Shown piece after piece: positions 34,345 to 45,300 of a stretch of DNA of 64,000 nt. How positions within the stretch are numbered: position 1 is the first letter of the stretch; every line of letters begins with the position of its first letter. Location: NCBI RefSeq assembly GCF_024435355.1, contig NZ_JAMJWG010000008.1, positions 124,001-188,000 of the forward strand. Reading direction: 5' to 3'. The notes under the pieces were generated by a model that ran no database searches, was not told where the DNA came from, and saw only the letters and a program-made list of their open reading frames with translations. This DNA is from Streptomyces odontomachi (GTDB lineage: Bacteria > Actinomycetota > Actinomycetes > Streptomycetales > Streptomycetaceae). The translations under genes and the position numbers were made by a program.

Positions 34345-35189
34345 CCGGAACCGTCGAGCGCGCCGCCGTCCTCCTCGACGGAGACAACGACGACGAAGCC
34401 GCCGCCCATCTCGTCGGCGTCGGAGAACTCCTGGATGCGGTCGCCCAGACCTCCCCAGCTGCCACCTGCGCCGAGCTGGCTGCTGCCGCCCGCGCCTTCG
34501 AGCGTGCCACCCGCAGCCACGTCCGCGCAGCGCGCGCCGATACCCGAGCGCTCCGCTCGGCTGTCCGGGGCATCGTCCGGGCCGGAGGCGCGCTCGGTCG
34601 GGGCGAGGACGGCGGCGCCACCGCCATGCTCGTCTCCACCCTGATCCTGATCACCCTCGCCGCCGCCCGTTGGCACTCCGCCCGCGGCCACGCCCAGCAG
34701 GCCCACGCCTCCCGACAGACCGCCGAGCATCTGCGAGCCGCCTACCGCCAGGCTGCTGTCACACCCATGAAGGCACTACACGACCAAGGCCGCGCCCTGC
34801 CCGAAACCGAACGCCGAACTCACGAGGCCACGATCCGTGCAGCCCTGCCGGAACAGGGGCCGCGAGCAGCCGCCTCGTCGACGAGGACCGATGCCCTGGC
34901 CGCCACCCTTGCGCACGCAGAGAAGGCAGGCCACGACCCCAAGGCCCTCCTCCAGCAATCCATCGACATGCGCGAACTCGACACCGCCGAGGACGTGAAC
35001 GACGTCCTGGTATGGCGCCTGCGCCGCCTCGCGCAGCTCCCCGCTCACCCTGGCGAAACAACTCGCCGCCCGCAGGCCGGTACTAGCCACTGCAAGACCT
35101 CGGTCAACCGCACCAGCACCCGGACGGCACCCACGATTGCAGCTGGCCCCGCCGACTCCGACCTGCGCAACCGCCCACCACGCCGCTGA
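34345..35189 (+). pseudogene. C-terminal remnant of an actinobacterial relaxase/mobilisation protein
   Basis: The frame encodes a helical region with GELLDAVAQTSPAATCAELA, AARAFERATRSHVRAARADT, RHSA-like TAEHLRAAYRQA, ALPETERRTHEATIRAALPE, LAHAEKAGHDPKALLQQSID and DTAEDVNDVLVWRLRRL. This matches my recollection of the C-terminal domain of Streptomyces mobile-element relaxases. The catalytic N-terminal domain (Tyr and the HxHxH triad) is absent, and the frame has no credible start, only noise upstream. It shows that this island once carried transfer functions. Confidence 0.65.
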
Positions 35190-35460
35190 CCGGACTTCGC
35201 GAAGCCTCGTAACAACCGGTTCCACCGGCTATTACGGAGGGAACAGGAGGCCCTCGACCGGGCGATGACGCTCGTGCTCAGAACCACCCACCGCCCCGCC
35301 GAGCCGACGCCCTTGCTGCCTATCGGCACCTACCTGGACTAGAGCAGAGCTAGTGGCGGGTGTGACGCGTGTCGCCATTGACCGAACACACCAGATCATC
35401 ACATCATCTTCATCTGTTCTCTTTTGGGTGAATATTTTGGGGCGGGGTGGAGTCGTGTAC

Positions 35461-38400
35461 ATGCGCGATCGAAGACGTAGTTGGCGTCAGGCGTTATGTA
35501 GAGGGGTGATTACCGTCGCGCTGCTTGGGGGCCTGGCTCCGATCGCAGGGGCGGCGGAGGCTTCAGTACCCACCGGTGAGGCGGCGAACTCGGTGGCTGC
35601 CGGGGGGACTGCCAGGTCCAAGGCGAGTGTCTTAGCCGCAGAGACCGGTGAGCGAGTGGAAGTGGACACGGCCACGTCCGAGTCCTCTCAGTTATTTGCC
35701 AACCCTGATGGCACCTTCACACAGGAGATGAACGCAGCACCGGTCCGGGCCCGACAAGGTAGCGGGGCATGGGCGCCCATCGACACCACCCTCCTACGCG
35801 AAGCGGACGGCTCCGTGCGGGCGAGAAACACGACGGCCGACGTGACCTTCTCGGGTGCGGGCAGCGGGGACGAGGTCGTCACGTTGGAGGACAAGGGGCA
35901 TGAGCTGCAACTCGGGTGGCCGACTGCGCTCCCCGAGCCAGAACTCGACGGCTCCACCGCCACCTATGCCGGTGTCTTTCCGGATGTCGATCTGAAACTG
36001 ACGGCGCTGAGCACGGGCTACACCTCGGTGCTCGTGGTCAAGACCGCGGAGGCGGCGCAGAATCCGGCCCTTGAGACGATCAAGATGACCGTATCGAGCG
36101 AGGGCCTGGACATCGCTTCGACCGCTGACGGCGGTTTCGTCGCACGCGACGCAGACGGCACCCCGGTGTTCGAGAGTCCCGCAGGACGGATGTGGGACTC
36201 GGCCGGTGACACCCCGGCCGGGCTGGCCCCGCAACTGGCCCGCTCGACTTCTTCAGCAGATGCTGGGGACGAGCCGACGGTCCCACTGCCTGCCGCCGGG
36301 GGTGAACCGGCTCCTACGGAGGGCCCTAGCAGTGGTGACGCGAAAGCCGACGTCCCGCTCAAGGTCACGAACAGCACGGTGCAGGTACAGCCCGATCTGG
36401 GTCTGCTCCGTGGCAAGGACACCGTTTTCCCGCTCTACATCGATCCGCCTACCAAGGGCATCGCATTGGGCGACTGGACCGCGCTGTCCTCGGACGGGGA
36501 CAAGTTCTGGGAGTTCGACGGCGACAAGGGCGTGGGACGCTGTTCCAACTACGCCGGATACCTGTGCTCGTACAGCCCATATACCCAGCGCCTGTACTTC
36601 GAGTACCCGCTGTCGTCGATCCACGGCAAGAAGATCCTGGACGCGACGATGGAGGTGTACCAGAAGTGGACATTCACCTGTGACCCTCACTGGTACGACC
36701 TGAGCCGGGTGGACAAGGGCATCGCCTCCAGCACCACATGGTCGTCCCGTCCCACCGGGGTGGACCTGATGGGCGACCGGAACGTGGCATACGGACGGGG
36801 CGACGAGTGCAAGCCGTCGCAGCCGGCGAACTGGGTGCGCTTCAGCGACAACGTAGACGAGGAGACGAACGAGAACCTGACCACGACCCTTGCTTCCTAT
36901 GCTGCCAAGAAGACTTCCCAGATCACCTTCTCTCTGACCGCCCACGACGAGTCTGACGCTGGCGCCTGGGCCAGGTTCCGCAATGACGCGAAGCTGTCGG
37001 TCACGTACATCTCCTACCCGGACAAGCCCACGTCGACCGGTGTTCAGCAGGGCACTACGGGGCATGCCTGCAACACGTCCACGCTGCCGTTTGCCACCGG
37101 CGACACGACCCCGAAGATGCTGGCCACGGTGCAGTCCGTGGATGGCTCCAATGCACAGCTGCGCGCCATGTTCGAGGTGTGGAAGGCCGACGGTTCTAGC
37201 CGCACCTGGTACGCCTACTCACCCGACGGTGCATGGGTGGCCGACAATGCTCCGCGCACTGCGAGTTCCACGGCGCTGCCGGCGCAGACTGACTATCGCA
37301 TGCGGGTCAAGACTCAGGCGTACTACAAGACCGACCGCGGAGCCACGGGTGTTCTGGACTCGCCCTGGTCGTCCTGGTGCTATTTCCGAGTCGACACCGA
37401 TTCACCGCCCTCCCCGATAGTGACCAGCGCAGATGGCATCTACCAGCCGGCCGAGACGGATCCGGCAGCTGGGGGCGTGGGCGCTCCCGGCAAGTTCACC
37501 TTCACCCCGGCGGACACCGACGCGGCCCAGAGCGGCATCCAGTCCGACGTCACCAGCTACAAGTGGCGGCTGAACAGCGGACCGGTCTCCGACCCGATCA
37601 CTGTGGACACGGGCACGGCCACCATCCAGACGATCACTCCGAACCAGGCCGGTGAGAACACCATTCAGGTCTGGGGGTACGACGCGGCCGGCCACAGCTC
37701 GCTCACGGGCTACTACAGCTTCCTGGTGAAGGGCGCCGAGAAGCCTTCGGGGATCTGGCATCTGGACAATGGGACGGCTGATTCCACAACGGCTATTCCG
37801 CACCCGTTGACTTCCTCGGGAGTGACCTGGGACGAGCTGGCGCGCAGCGGTACAGGCGCTGCGAAGCTGGACGGCACCAGCGCGTATCTGTCCACGTCTG
37901 GACCGGTGTTGGACACCACGAAGTCCTTCACCGTCTCGGTCTGGGCACGCCTGGCGAAGAAGGGCATCAACTACACCGTCCTGTCTCAGTCAGGCACGAA
38001 CGCCGCTGGGTTCCAGCTGTACTACTCCAGCACCTACAACGCCTGGATATTCAACCGCCACCAGACCGACGTCACTTCCCCTGTCATCATCCGCTCGATC
38101 AGTGCAAAGCCTCCGGTGCTGAACGCCTGGACCCACCTGGCAGGTGTGTACGACGCTGCGTCGCAGACCGTTCAGCTTTACGTCAACGGCGTCCCGCAGG
38201 GCAATCCGGTGGCGTTCACGAAGCCATGGAACGCATCTGGCGGTCTGCAAGTGGGACGGCTGGGGCATGCCTCGACCGGTACGGAGAACTTCTCCGGATC
38301 CATCGACGAAGTGAAGGTCTGGTCCCGCGCCCTGGCGGACACCGAGATCGCCCACGACGCCTGGCTGGAGGACGAGGACCTCAGCGACGGCACCTCCGGT

Positions 38401-39174
38401 GACCCGGTCCCCGCCCTCGTCGCGAAGTGGGATGCAACCGATGTGACCAACGCGACCGGTTCCACGGTCAAGGACACCAGCGGCTACGGCCGCGACATGA
38501 CCCTCAGTGGAGCCGCTCTCACCCAGATTACGACCGGTGACCCGGCGGCAGGTGAAGATGTCACCACGACGCAGACCATGACCCTGAACGGCGCCAGCGC
38601 TTACGCCGGTGCCACCGGCCCGATCGTGGACGACTCCGGTTCGTTCACCGCGACCGCCTGGGTGACTCTGGATCCGGCCAAGCTCGCCGACACCAGCAAG
38701 GCGTACGCAGTGCAGGTGCTCGGGCAATCGGGTACGACCCAGCCCTCGTGGGGGATCTGGTACGAGCAGCCTGCAGGGAGTACCCAGGGACGGTGGACGT
38801 TCGGCCGCCCCGACAAGGACGGTACCGGTGCGGCTTGGACTGAGAGTGAGTCCACCGCGTTCACCACCGCCGAGCTGGGTGTTCCGACCATGCTGACGGT
38901 CGTGTACGACGCCCAGGCCGCGGCCGACCCCGACAACACCTCCAAGCTCGGCGCGCTCAAGCTCTACGTCGATAACGCGCTGATGGGTGACGAGGACGGC
39001 ATCTCGTACTCGGCTCCCTGGCAGGGCAGCGGAGCCTTCGAGATCGGCCGGGCGAAGATCGACGGCGCTGCCACGCGCTACTTCCCCGGGACGATCGACA
39101 GCGTCCGAGTGTGGACGGGAGCTACTTCCACCAACACCGTCGCCGACCGGTACAACACGGAGCAGCAGCAGTAG
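35461..39174 (+). CDS. Secreted LamG-domain protein (RHS partner)
   Basis: 1237 residues. Signal peptide: RDRRRSWRQ, then GVITVALLGGLAPIAGAAEA. The middle carries a DNRLR-like/WAPIDTTL wall-protein region, a cysteine-containing beta-domain (GRCSNYAGYLCSYSPYTQRL, WYDLSRVDKG) and an Ig-like stretch. Two LamG domains occupy about residues 765-965 and 980-1235 (each with LNGxSAY or LDGTSAY, SFTVSVWARL or SFTATAWVTL, LYVNG or LYVDN). LamG/RHS gene pairs of this kind recur in Streptomyces; the LamG protein may anchor or deliver the RHS toxin on the surface. ATG 35461 is preferred, since GGAG lies 8 bases upstream; a GTG at 35455 is also possible. It precedes the RHS gene by 156 bp. Confidence 0.88.
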   Translation: MRDRRRSWRQALCRGVITVALLGGLAPIAGAAEASVPTGEAANSVAAGGTARSKASVLAAETGERVEVDTATSESSQLFANPDGTFTQEMNAAPVRARQGSGAWAPIDTTLLREADGSVRARNTTADVTFSGAGSGDEVVTLEDKGHELQLGWPTALPEPELDGSTATYAGVFPDVDLKLTALSTGYTSVLVVKTAEAAQNPALETIKMTVSSEGLDIASTADGGFVARDADGTPVFESPAGRMWDSAGDTPAGLAPQLARSTSSADAGDEPTVPLPAAGGEPAPTEGPSSGDAKADVPLKVTNSTVQVQPDLGLLRGKDTVFPLYIDPPTKGIALGDWTALSSDGDKFWEFDGDKGVGRCSNYAGYLCSYSPYTQRLYFEYPLSSIHGKKILDATMEVYQKWTFTCDPHWYDLSRVDKGIASSTTWSSRPTGVDLMGDRNVAYGRGDECKPSQPANWVRFSDNVDEETNENLTTTLASYAAKKTSQITFSLTAHDESDAGAWARFRNDAKLSVTYISYPDKPTSTGVQQGTTGHACNTSTLPFATGDTTPKMLATVQSVDGSNAQLRAMFEVWKADGSSRTWYAYSPDGAWVADNAPRTASSTALPAQTDYRMRVKTQAYYKTDRGATGVLDSPWSSWCYFRVDTDSPPSPIVTSADGIYQPAETDPAAGGVGAPGKFTFTPADTDAAQSGIQSDVTSYKWRLNSGPVSDPITVDTGTATIQTITPNQAGENTIQVWGYDAAGHSSLTGYYSFLVKGAEKPSGIWHLDNGTADSTTAIPHPLTSSGVTWDELARSGTGAAKLDGTSAYLSTSGPVLDTTKSFTVSVWARLAKKGINYTVLSQSGTNAAGFQLYYSSTYNAWIFNRHQTDVTSPVIIRSISAKPPVLNAWTHLAGVYDAASQTVQLYVNGVPQGNPVAFTKPWNASGGLQVGRLGHASTGTENFSGSIDEVKVWSRALADTEIAHDAWLEDEDLSDGTSGDPVPALVAKWDATDVTNATGSTVKDTSGYGRDMTLSGAALTQITTGDPAAGEDVTTTQTMTLNGASAYAGATGPIVDDSGSFTATAWVTLDPAKLADTSKAYAVQVLGQSGTTQPSWGIWYEQPAGSTQGRWTFGRPDKDGTGAAWTESESTAFTTAELGVPTMLTVVYDAQAAADPDNTSKLGALKLYVDNALMGDEDGISYSAPWQGSGAFEIGRAKIDGAATRYFPGTIDSVRVWTGATSTNTVADRYNTEQQQ

Positions 39175-39330
39175 CCGCTGGATCGGGCAGGGCGGGTGGA
39201 GACACCGGCCCTGCCCGGTTGTCTCTCCATCGGCGGGCATGTCCGAGGCCATGCCATCGAGATCCCGTGCTCCGGCACCGACCTTGCCGCCCATGCTTCC
39301 CCACCCACATCCACGAACCGGGATAACACC

Positions 39331-42300
39331 ATGTCTAGAGCACCCGTCCACAGGCGTGTGCCAGGGGCTGTCTTATGCCGCTGGCTCGGTCGAGGCGCAC
39401 TCGTCGTCTCTTTCGCGCTTCTCCCTCAAGTCGTGCCCCCGTCGGGCTACGGCCTCATCGCCCAGGCCCAGTCCGCGACAGCTGACAAGAAGCTCGAGGA
39501 TCGGCCCGAAGCGAAGATCGACAAGGTTGGCGGCTTCAAGCCCGGCACGTCCAAGGCTCCGAAGGACAAGGCCGCTTCTGCCGCCCGCCAGGCACGTGAG
39601 CGGATCAAGAAGGCCTCGTGGCCCAAGGCCGGGAAGACCACAGCCTCGGTCGCTGCGACCGGCGAGGCCAAGGTCACCGTCGGTGGGCTCGGCGTGAAGC
39701 TCGCGCAAGAAGCCGTCCTGGCACCTCGGTCCGCGAAGCACAAGCAGTCGAAAACCAAGGCGATGGCCACTGGCCCCGCCGAGAAGGTCGCGCTCAACCT
39801 CCTCTCCCAGACGGCCGCGAAGAAGGCGGGCGTCAACGGTGTCTTGCTGACTGTCGACCCGGTCGGTGCTGGAAAGGACGCCAGTGTCGACACTGACCGT
39901 CTGCGTGTCTCTGTGGACTACTCCTCCTTCAGCGACGCTTACGGCGGCAACTTCGGCCCCCGACTGCGCTTGGTCACGCTTCCGGCCTGCACGCTGACCA
40001 CTCCGGCCAAGACGTCCTGCCGTATGCAGACCCCGGTGGTGGGTGCCGGGAACGATGCGAAGACCCGGACTCTGACCGGTACCGTCTCCGCTCGCAGCTT
40101 GGCTGCGAGCCCTCCCGTGGTGCTGGCGGCGGCGGCCGACAATTCGGGAGCTGGCGGAGACTACAGCGCCACGTCGCTGTCTCCGAGCGCGACCTGGGAA
40201 GCCGGTGACAGTACGGGTGACTTCACCTGGGACTACCCGCTGCGGATGCCCCCGGCCACGGCCGGCCCGGAGCCGAACCTGTCGATCTCATACAACTCCG
40301 GCTCGGTGGACGGCCGCACAGCCGGGGAGAACAATCAGACCTCTGTTGTCGGTGAGGGCTTCTCCATGACGGAGTCCTACATCGAGCGCAAGTACGCCTC
40401 CTGCAAGGACGACGGGCACAGCGACAAGGGTGACCTGTGCTGGAAATACGCCAACGCCACCCTCGTCCTCAACGGCAAAGCTGTCGAGCTGGTCAACGCC
40501 TGTGACGACAAGACGGCCTGCGACGCCGCGGCCCTGTCGCAGGCCTCCGGCGGCACGTGGAAGCTGAAGGACGAGGATGGCACTCGCGTCGAGCACCTGA
40601 CCGGTGCTACGGGCAACGGCGACGACAACACCGAGTACTGGAAGGTCACCGACCCCGCCGGCATCCAGTACTTCTTCGGAAAACAACGGCTGACGGGCTG
40701 GAGCGACAAGGGCACCTCCGACACCGCCGACGACGATCCTGTCACCAATTCCGTGTGGTCCGTCCCGGTCGCAGGCGACGACTCCGGCGAGCCCTGCTAC
40801 AAGTCCACCGGCTTCGCCGACTCCTTCTGCACCCAGGCCTGGCGCTGGAACCTCGACTACGTCGTGGACACACACGGCAACGCCTCCAGCTACTGGTACG
40901 ACAAGGAGACGAACTACTACTCCAAGAACGCCGACACCACCGTCGACGGTACGGGCTACACCCGCGGCGGCTACCTCAAGCGCATCGACTACGGATTGCG
41001 CGATGACCTGATCTACTCCAAGCCTGCCGCCCAGCAGGTCAGCTTCGATTACGCCGAACGCTGCATCACTTCCGATGGCTGCGACAGCCTGACCAAGGAC
41101 ACCAAGGCCAACTGGCCTGACGTGCCTTTCGACATGATCTGTGCGTCCGGCACCAAGTGCACCACCCAGATCGGCCCGGCCTTCTTCACCCGCAAGCGCC
41201 TGACCGATGTCACCACCTCGGTGTGGACCGGCACCGGCACGACCCGTCGCGATGTGGACACCTGGCACCTGGCACAGGACTTCCCAAACACCGGTGACGC
41301 CTCCTCGCCGAGTCTGTGGCTGAAATCCATACAGAACACCGGCAAAGCCAACAGCACCGCAGCTGTCATGCCACCCGTCATCTTCGGCGGCGTGCAGATG
41401 GCCAACCACGTGGAGGGAAGCGGCCCGGACACCCTGCGTTACATCAAGTGGCGGGTGCGCACGATCAAGTCGGAGACCGGCTCGACCCTCACTGTCAACT
41501 ACTCCGACCCCGAATGCATCTGGGGCACCACCATGCCGGCGCATATCGACAAGAACACGCGCCGCTGCTTCCCCATCAAGTGGTCCCAGTCCGGGGCAGA
41601 GCCCGTAACCGACTGGTTCCACAAATACGTCGTCACCTCCGTCTTCCAGGATGACCCCTACGGCCACAACGACGCCCTTGAGACGGACTACGACTACGAC
41701 AGCCCTGGCTGGGGCTTCGCCGACGACGAGGGCCTGACCAAGCCGTCCAACCGAACCTGGTCGCAGTGGCGCGGCTATGCCAAGGTCACACAGACGTCCG
41801 GTGACTCCGAGGGCCCCCGCAGCAAGAAGGTGACGCTCTACATGCGTGGCCTCGACGGCGAGAAGGAACTCGACGGCACCCCGAGGGACGAGAAGGTCAC
41901 CGACTCCACCGGCACGTCCATCGACGACTCCCGCCAGTACGCCGGCTTCGTCCGGGAGACCATCGCCTACAACGGCACCGAGGAAGTTAGCGGCACCATC
42001 AACACCCCCTGGTCTCACAAGACAGGAAGCCACACCTACAGCTGGGGCACCACCGACTCCTGGATCCTCCAGGCAGGCGAGGTCGCCACCCGCACCAAGA
42101 CCTCCACCGGCACCCGTACGGTCAAGACGAAGACCACGTACGACACCACGTACGGCATGCCGATGACCGTGGAGGACAGCGGCGACGCCGCCAAGACCGG
42201 CGACGAGACCTGTACGCGGACCACATACGCCCGAAACACGTCGGCCGGGTTGGTGGCCAACGTCAGTCGCGTCGAGGTGTACTCCGTCTCCTGTGACACC

Positions 42301-45300
42301 ACCCCGGTGGTGCCCGACGACGTCGTCTCCGACGTCACCACGGCCTACGACAACGAGGCGGTCGGCGTGGCGCCCACCAAGGGCGACACCACCGCCACCT
42401 ACCGGGTCGCGAATTACGACCCGGAGGACAAGACACCCGAATATCAGAAGGTCTCCGGCACTACCTACGACAAGCTGGGCCGCGCTGTCACCGAGACCAA
42501 CGCCGTCAACGGCACGGTCAAGACCACGTATGTCCCCGACGATTCCGGCTACGGTCCGCTGACGTCCAAGATCTCCACCGACCCCAAGCAGTACACGTCC
42601 ACCACGGAGGTGGACCCGGCCTGGGGCACGGCCACCAAGACCACCGACGCCAACGGCAACATCACCGAGTGGTCCCTGGACGCGCTCGGTCGCCTGCGGT
42701 CGGTCTGGAAGCCGGACCGCTCCCGCGGTCTCGGCGACGCCGCCAGCATCGTCTACGCGTACAGCATCAACAACGACAAAGAGACCTGGGTCCGCACAGA
42801 CACCCTCAAGGCCGACGGCAAGACCTACAACAGCTCCTACGAGATCTTCGACAGCCTCCTGCGCTCCCGCCAGAAGCAGTCCCCCGCCCCGAACGGCGGG
42901 CGAGTGATCTCCGAGACCCTCTACGACGACCGCGGCTTGGCCTACCTCACCAACGAACAGGTCCACGACAACAACGCACCGTCGGGCAAGCTCGCCAACA
43001 CCTACCCCGGTTCCATCCCCGCCTCCACCGAGACGATCTTCGACGATGCCGGCCGGGCCACCGAATCGATCTTCCGGGTCTACGACCAGGAGAAGTGGCG
43101 CACCAAAACCGACTACCAAGGCGACCGCACCGCCGTCACCGCCGCGGCCGGCGGCACCGGCACCATGAGCATCACCGACGCCCACGGCAGGCTCATCGAG
43201 CGCCGTGAGTACCGCGGCCCCGACCCAACCGGCGATGACTACACCCGCACCCTGTTCAAAAGCGACGCCGCCGGCCGGCTGACCAAGATGACCGGCCCGG
43301 ACAACGCCGTCTGGTCGTACGGCTACGACCTGCGCGGCCGCAAGATCACATCCACCGACCCCGACAAGGGCACCGTCACTACCGCCTACGATGACGCCGA
43401 TCGGCCGGTGACCACCAAGACGACTCTCGACGGGGTGACCCGCACTCTGATCACGGACTACGACGAGCTCGGCCGCAAGACCGGTACCTGGGACGGAGTG
43501 AAGGACAACACCCATCAGCTGACCAAGTTCACCTACGACTCCCTCGCAAAGGGCAAGGGCCAACTGACCGAGGCCGTCCGGTACGTCGGCGGTACCAGCG
43601 GCAAGAGCTACTCGCAGGCCGTCACCGGCTACAACAGCCTCGGCCGCCCCAAGGGCACCGAGACCGTCATCGACGCCAACGACCCCCTGGTCGCCGCTGG
43701 CGCACCGCAGACCTTCCGCACCTCCACCACCTACAACATCGACGGCACCATCCAGTCCACCTCGATGCCCGCGGTGGCCGGCCTGCCCGCCGAGACCGTG
43801 ACCAATAGCTACAACGATCTGGGCATGCTCACCGGGACCGAGGGCATGACCGACTACGTCCAGGACATCGGCTACTCCCCATATGGCGAGATTGAGGAGA
43901 CCCGGCTGGGCACCTCCACTGACGCCAAGCAGCTCCAGGTCATCAATCGCTATGAAGACGGCACTCGCCGACTGGCCAACACCCACACCGTCGATCAGAC
44001 CAACGCCAGCTACACCAGCGACATCGACTATGTCTACGACGCCACCGGCAACGTCAAGTCGATCACGGATCAGGCGAACGGCAAGGACACCCAGTGCTTC
44101 GCCTACGACGGCTACCGCCGCCTGACCGAAGCCTGGACCCCGGCCTCCAGCGACTGCACCACGGCCCGATCAGCCAACGCACTGGGTGGCCCGGCCCCGT
44201 ACTGGACCAGCTGGACCTACAAGACCAGCGGCCTGCGCGACACCCAGACCGAGCACAAGGCCGCGGGTGACACCGAGACGGACTACAGCTACCCCGCCGT
44301 CAATGACAACGGCACCGGCCAGCCCCACACTCTGACCTCCACCACCGTCGACGGCGGCACCGCCAAACCCCTTACGTATGACGAGCAGGGAAACACCACG
44401 CGGCGCTATGGCCCCACCGGCATCGCGCAGAGCCTCACCTGGGACATCGAAGGAGAGCTCGTCCGCCTCGCCGAAGGCACCAAGACCACCGACTACCTCT
44501 ACGACGCCAGCGGCGAACTCCTCATCCGCCGCGGCCCCGACAACACCGTCCTCTACCTGCCAGGGCAGGAACTTCACTACGACACCGGAACCAAAAAGTT
44601 CAGCTGCCAGCGCTACTACGCGGCCGGTGACGTCACCGCCTTGCGCACCGAGACCGGCCTGACCTGGATGATCGACGACCATCACGGCACTACGTCGATG
44701 GCGGTCGACGCCACCACCCAGACCGTCACCCGCCGCTACACCAAACCCTTCGGCGAGAGCCGCGGCACCACACCGTCAACCTGGCCCGACGACAAGGGCT
44801 TCCTCAACAAACCCGTCGACACCACCACCGGTCTCACGCACCTCGGCGCTCGCGAGTACGACCCGGTCACCGGACGTTTCCTCTCCGTCGACCCGGTCCT
44901 CGTCCCCGACGACCACCAGTCACTCAACGGATACGCCTACGCTAACAACACCCCCGTCACCAAAGCCGATCCCACCGGCCTGCGGCCGCGCACGGCCTGC
45001 GAGACGGGATGCAGCGATGGCAAGGGCGGCGGCTACACGGACCACCTGGAGATGGGCCCCGACGGAAAGTGGGTCTACTACTCCACGCAAACCTACGTGA
45101 CCAAGGTGCCCGGAACGTCGAACACATACCTTGGCACGACGGTGCGGACCAGAGGCCGAAAGACGACCGGGGTCGACATCGTCGTATTCAAGAAGGGGCC
45201 GAACCCCAAACCGGAACGGAAGGACGGTCAGAAGGGGCCCGATGGCGAGTCGACCGTAGACCTCTCAGCCGAGGAACTGGTCGCGCTCTGGGCAATCGGT

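Noticed and set aside
34270..34730. Minus-strand extension upstream of the remnant at 33837-34270.
   Set aside because: It overlaps the relaxase remnant, whose + strand reading has much clearer protein character.
40288..43986. A 1232-codon open frame antisense to the RHS gene.
   Set aside because: Repetitive Gly/Val/Asp-rich shadow of the YD repeats; no start site or family signature.
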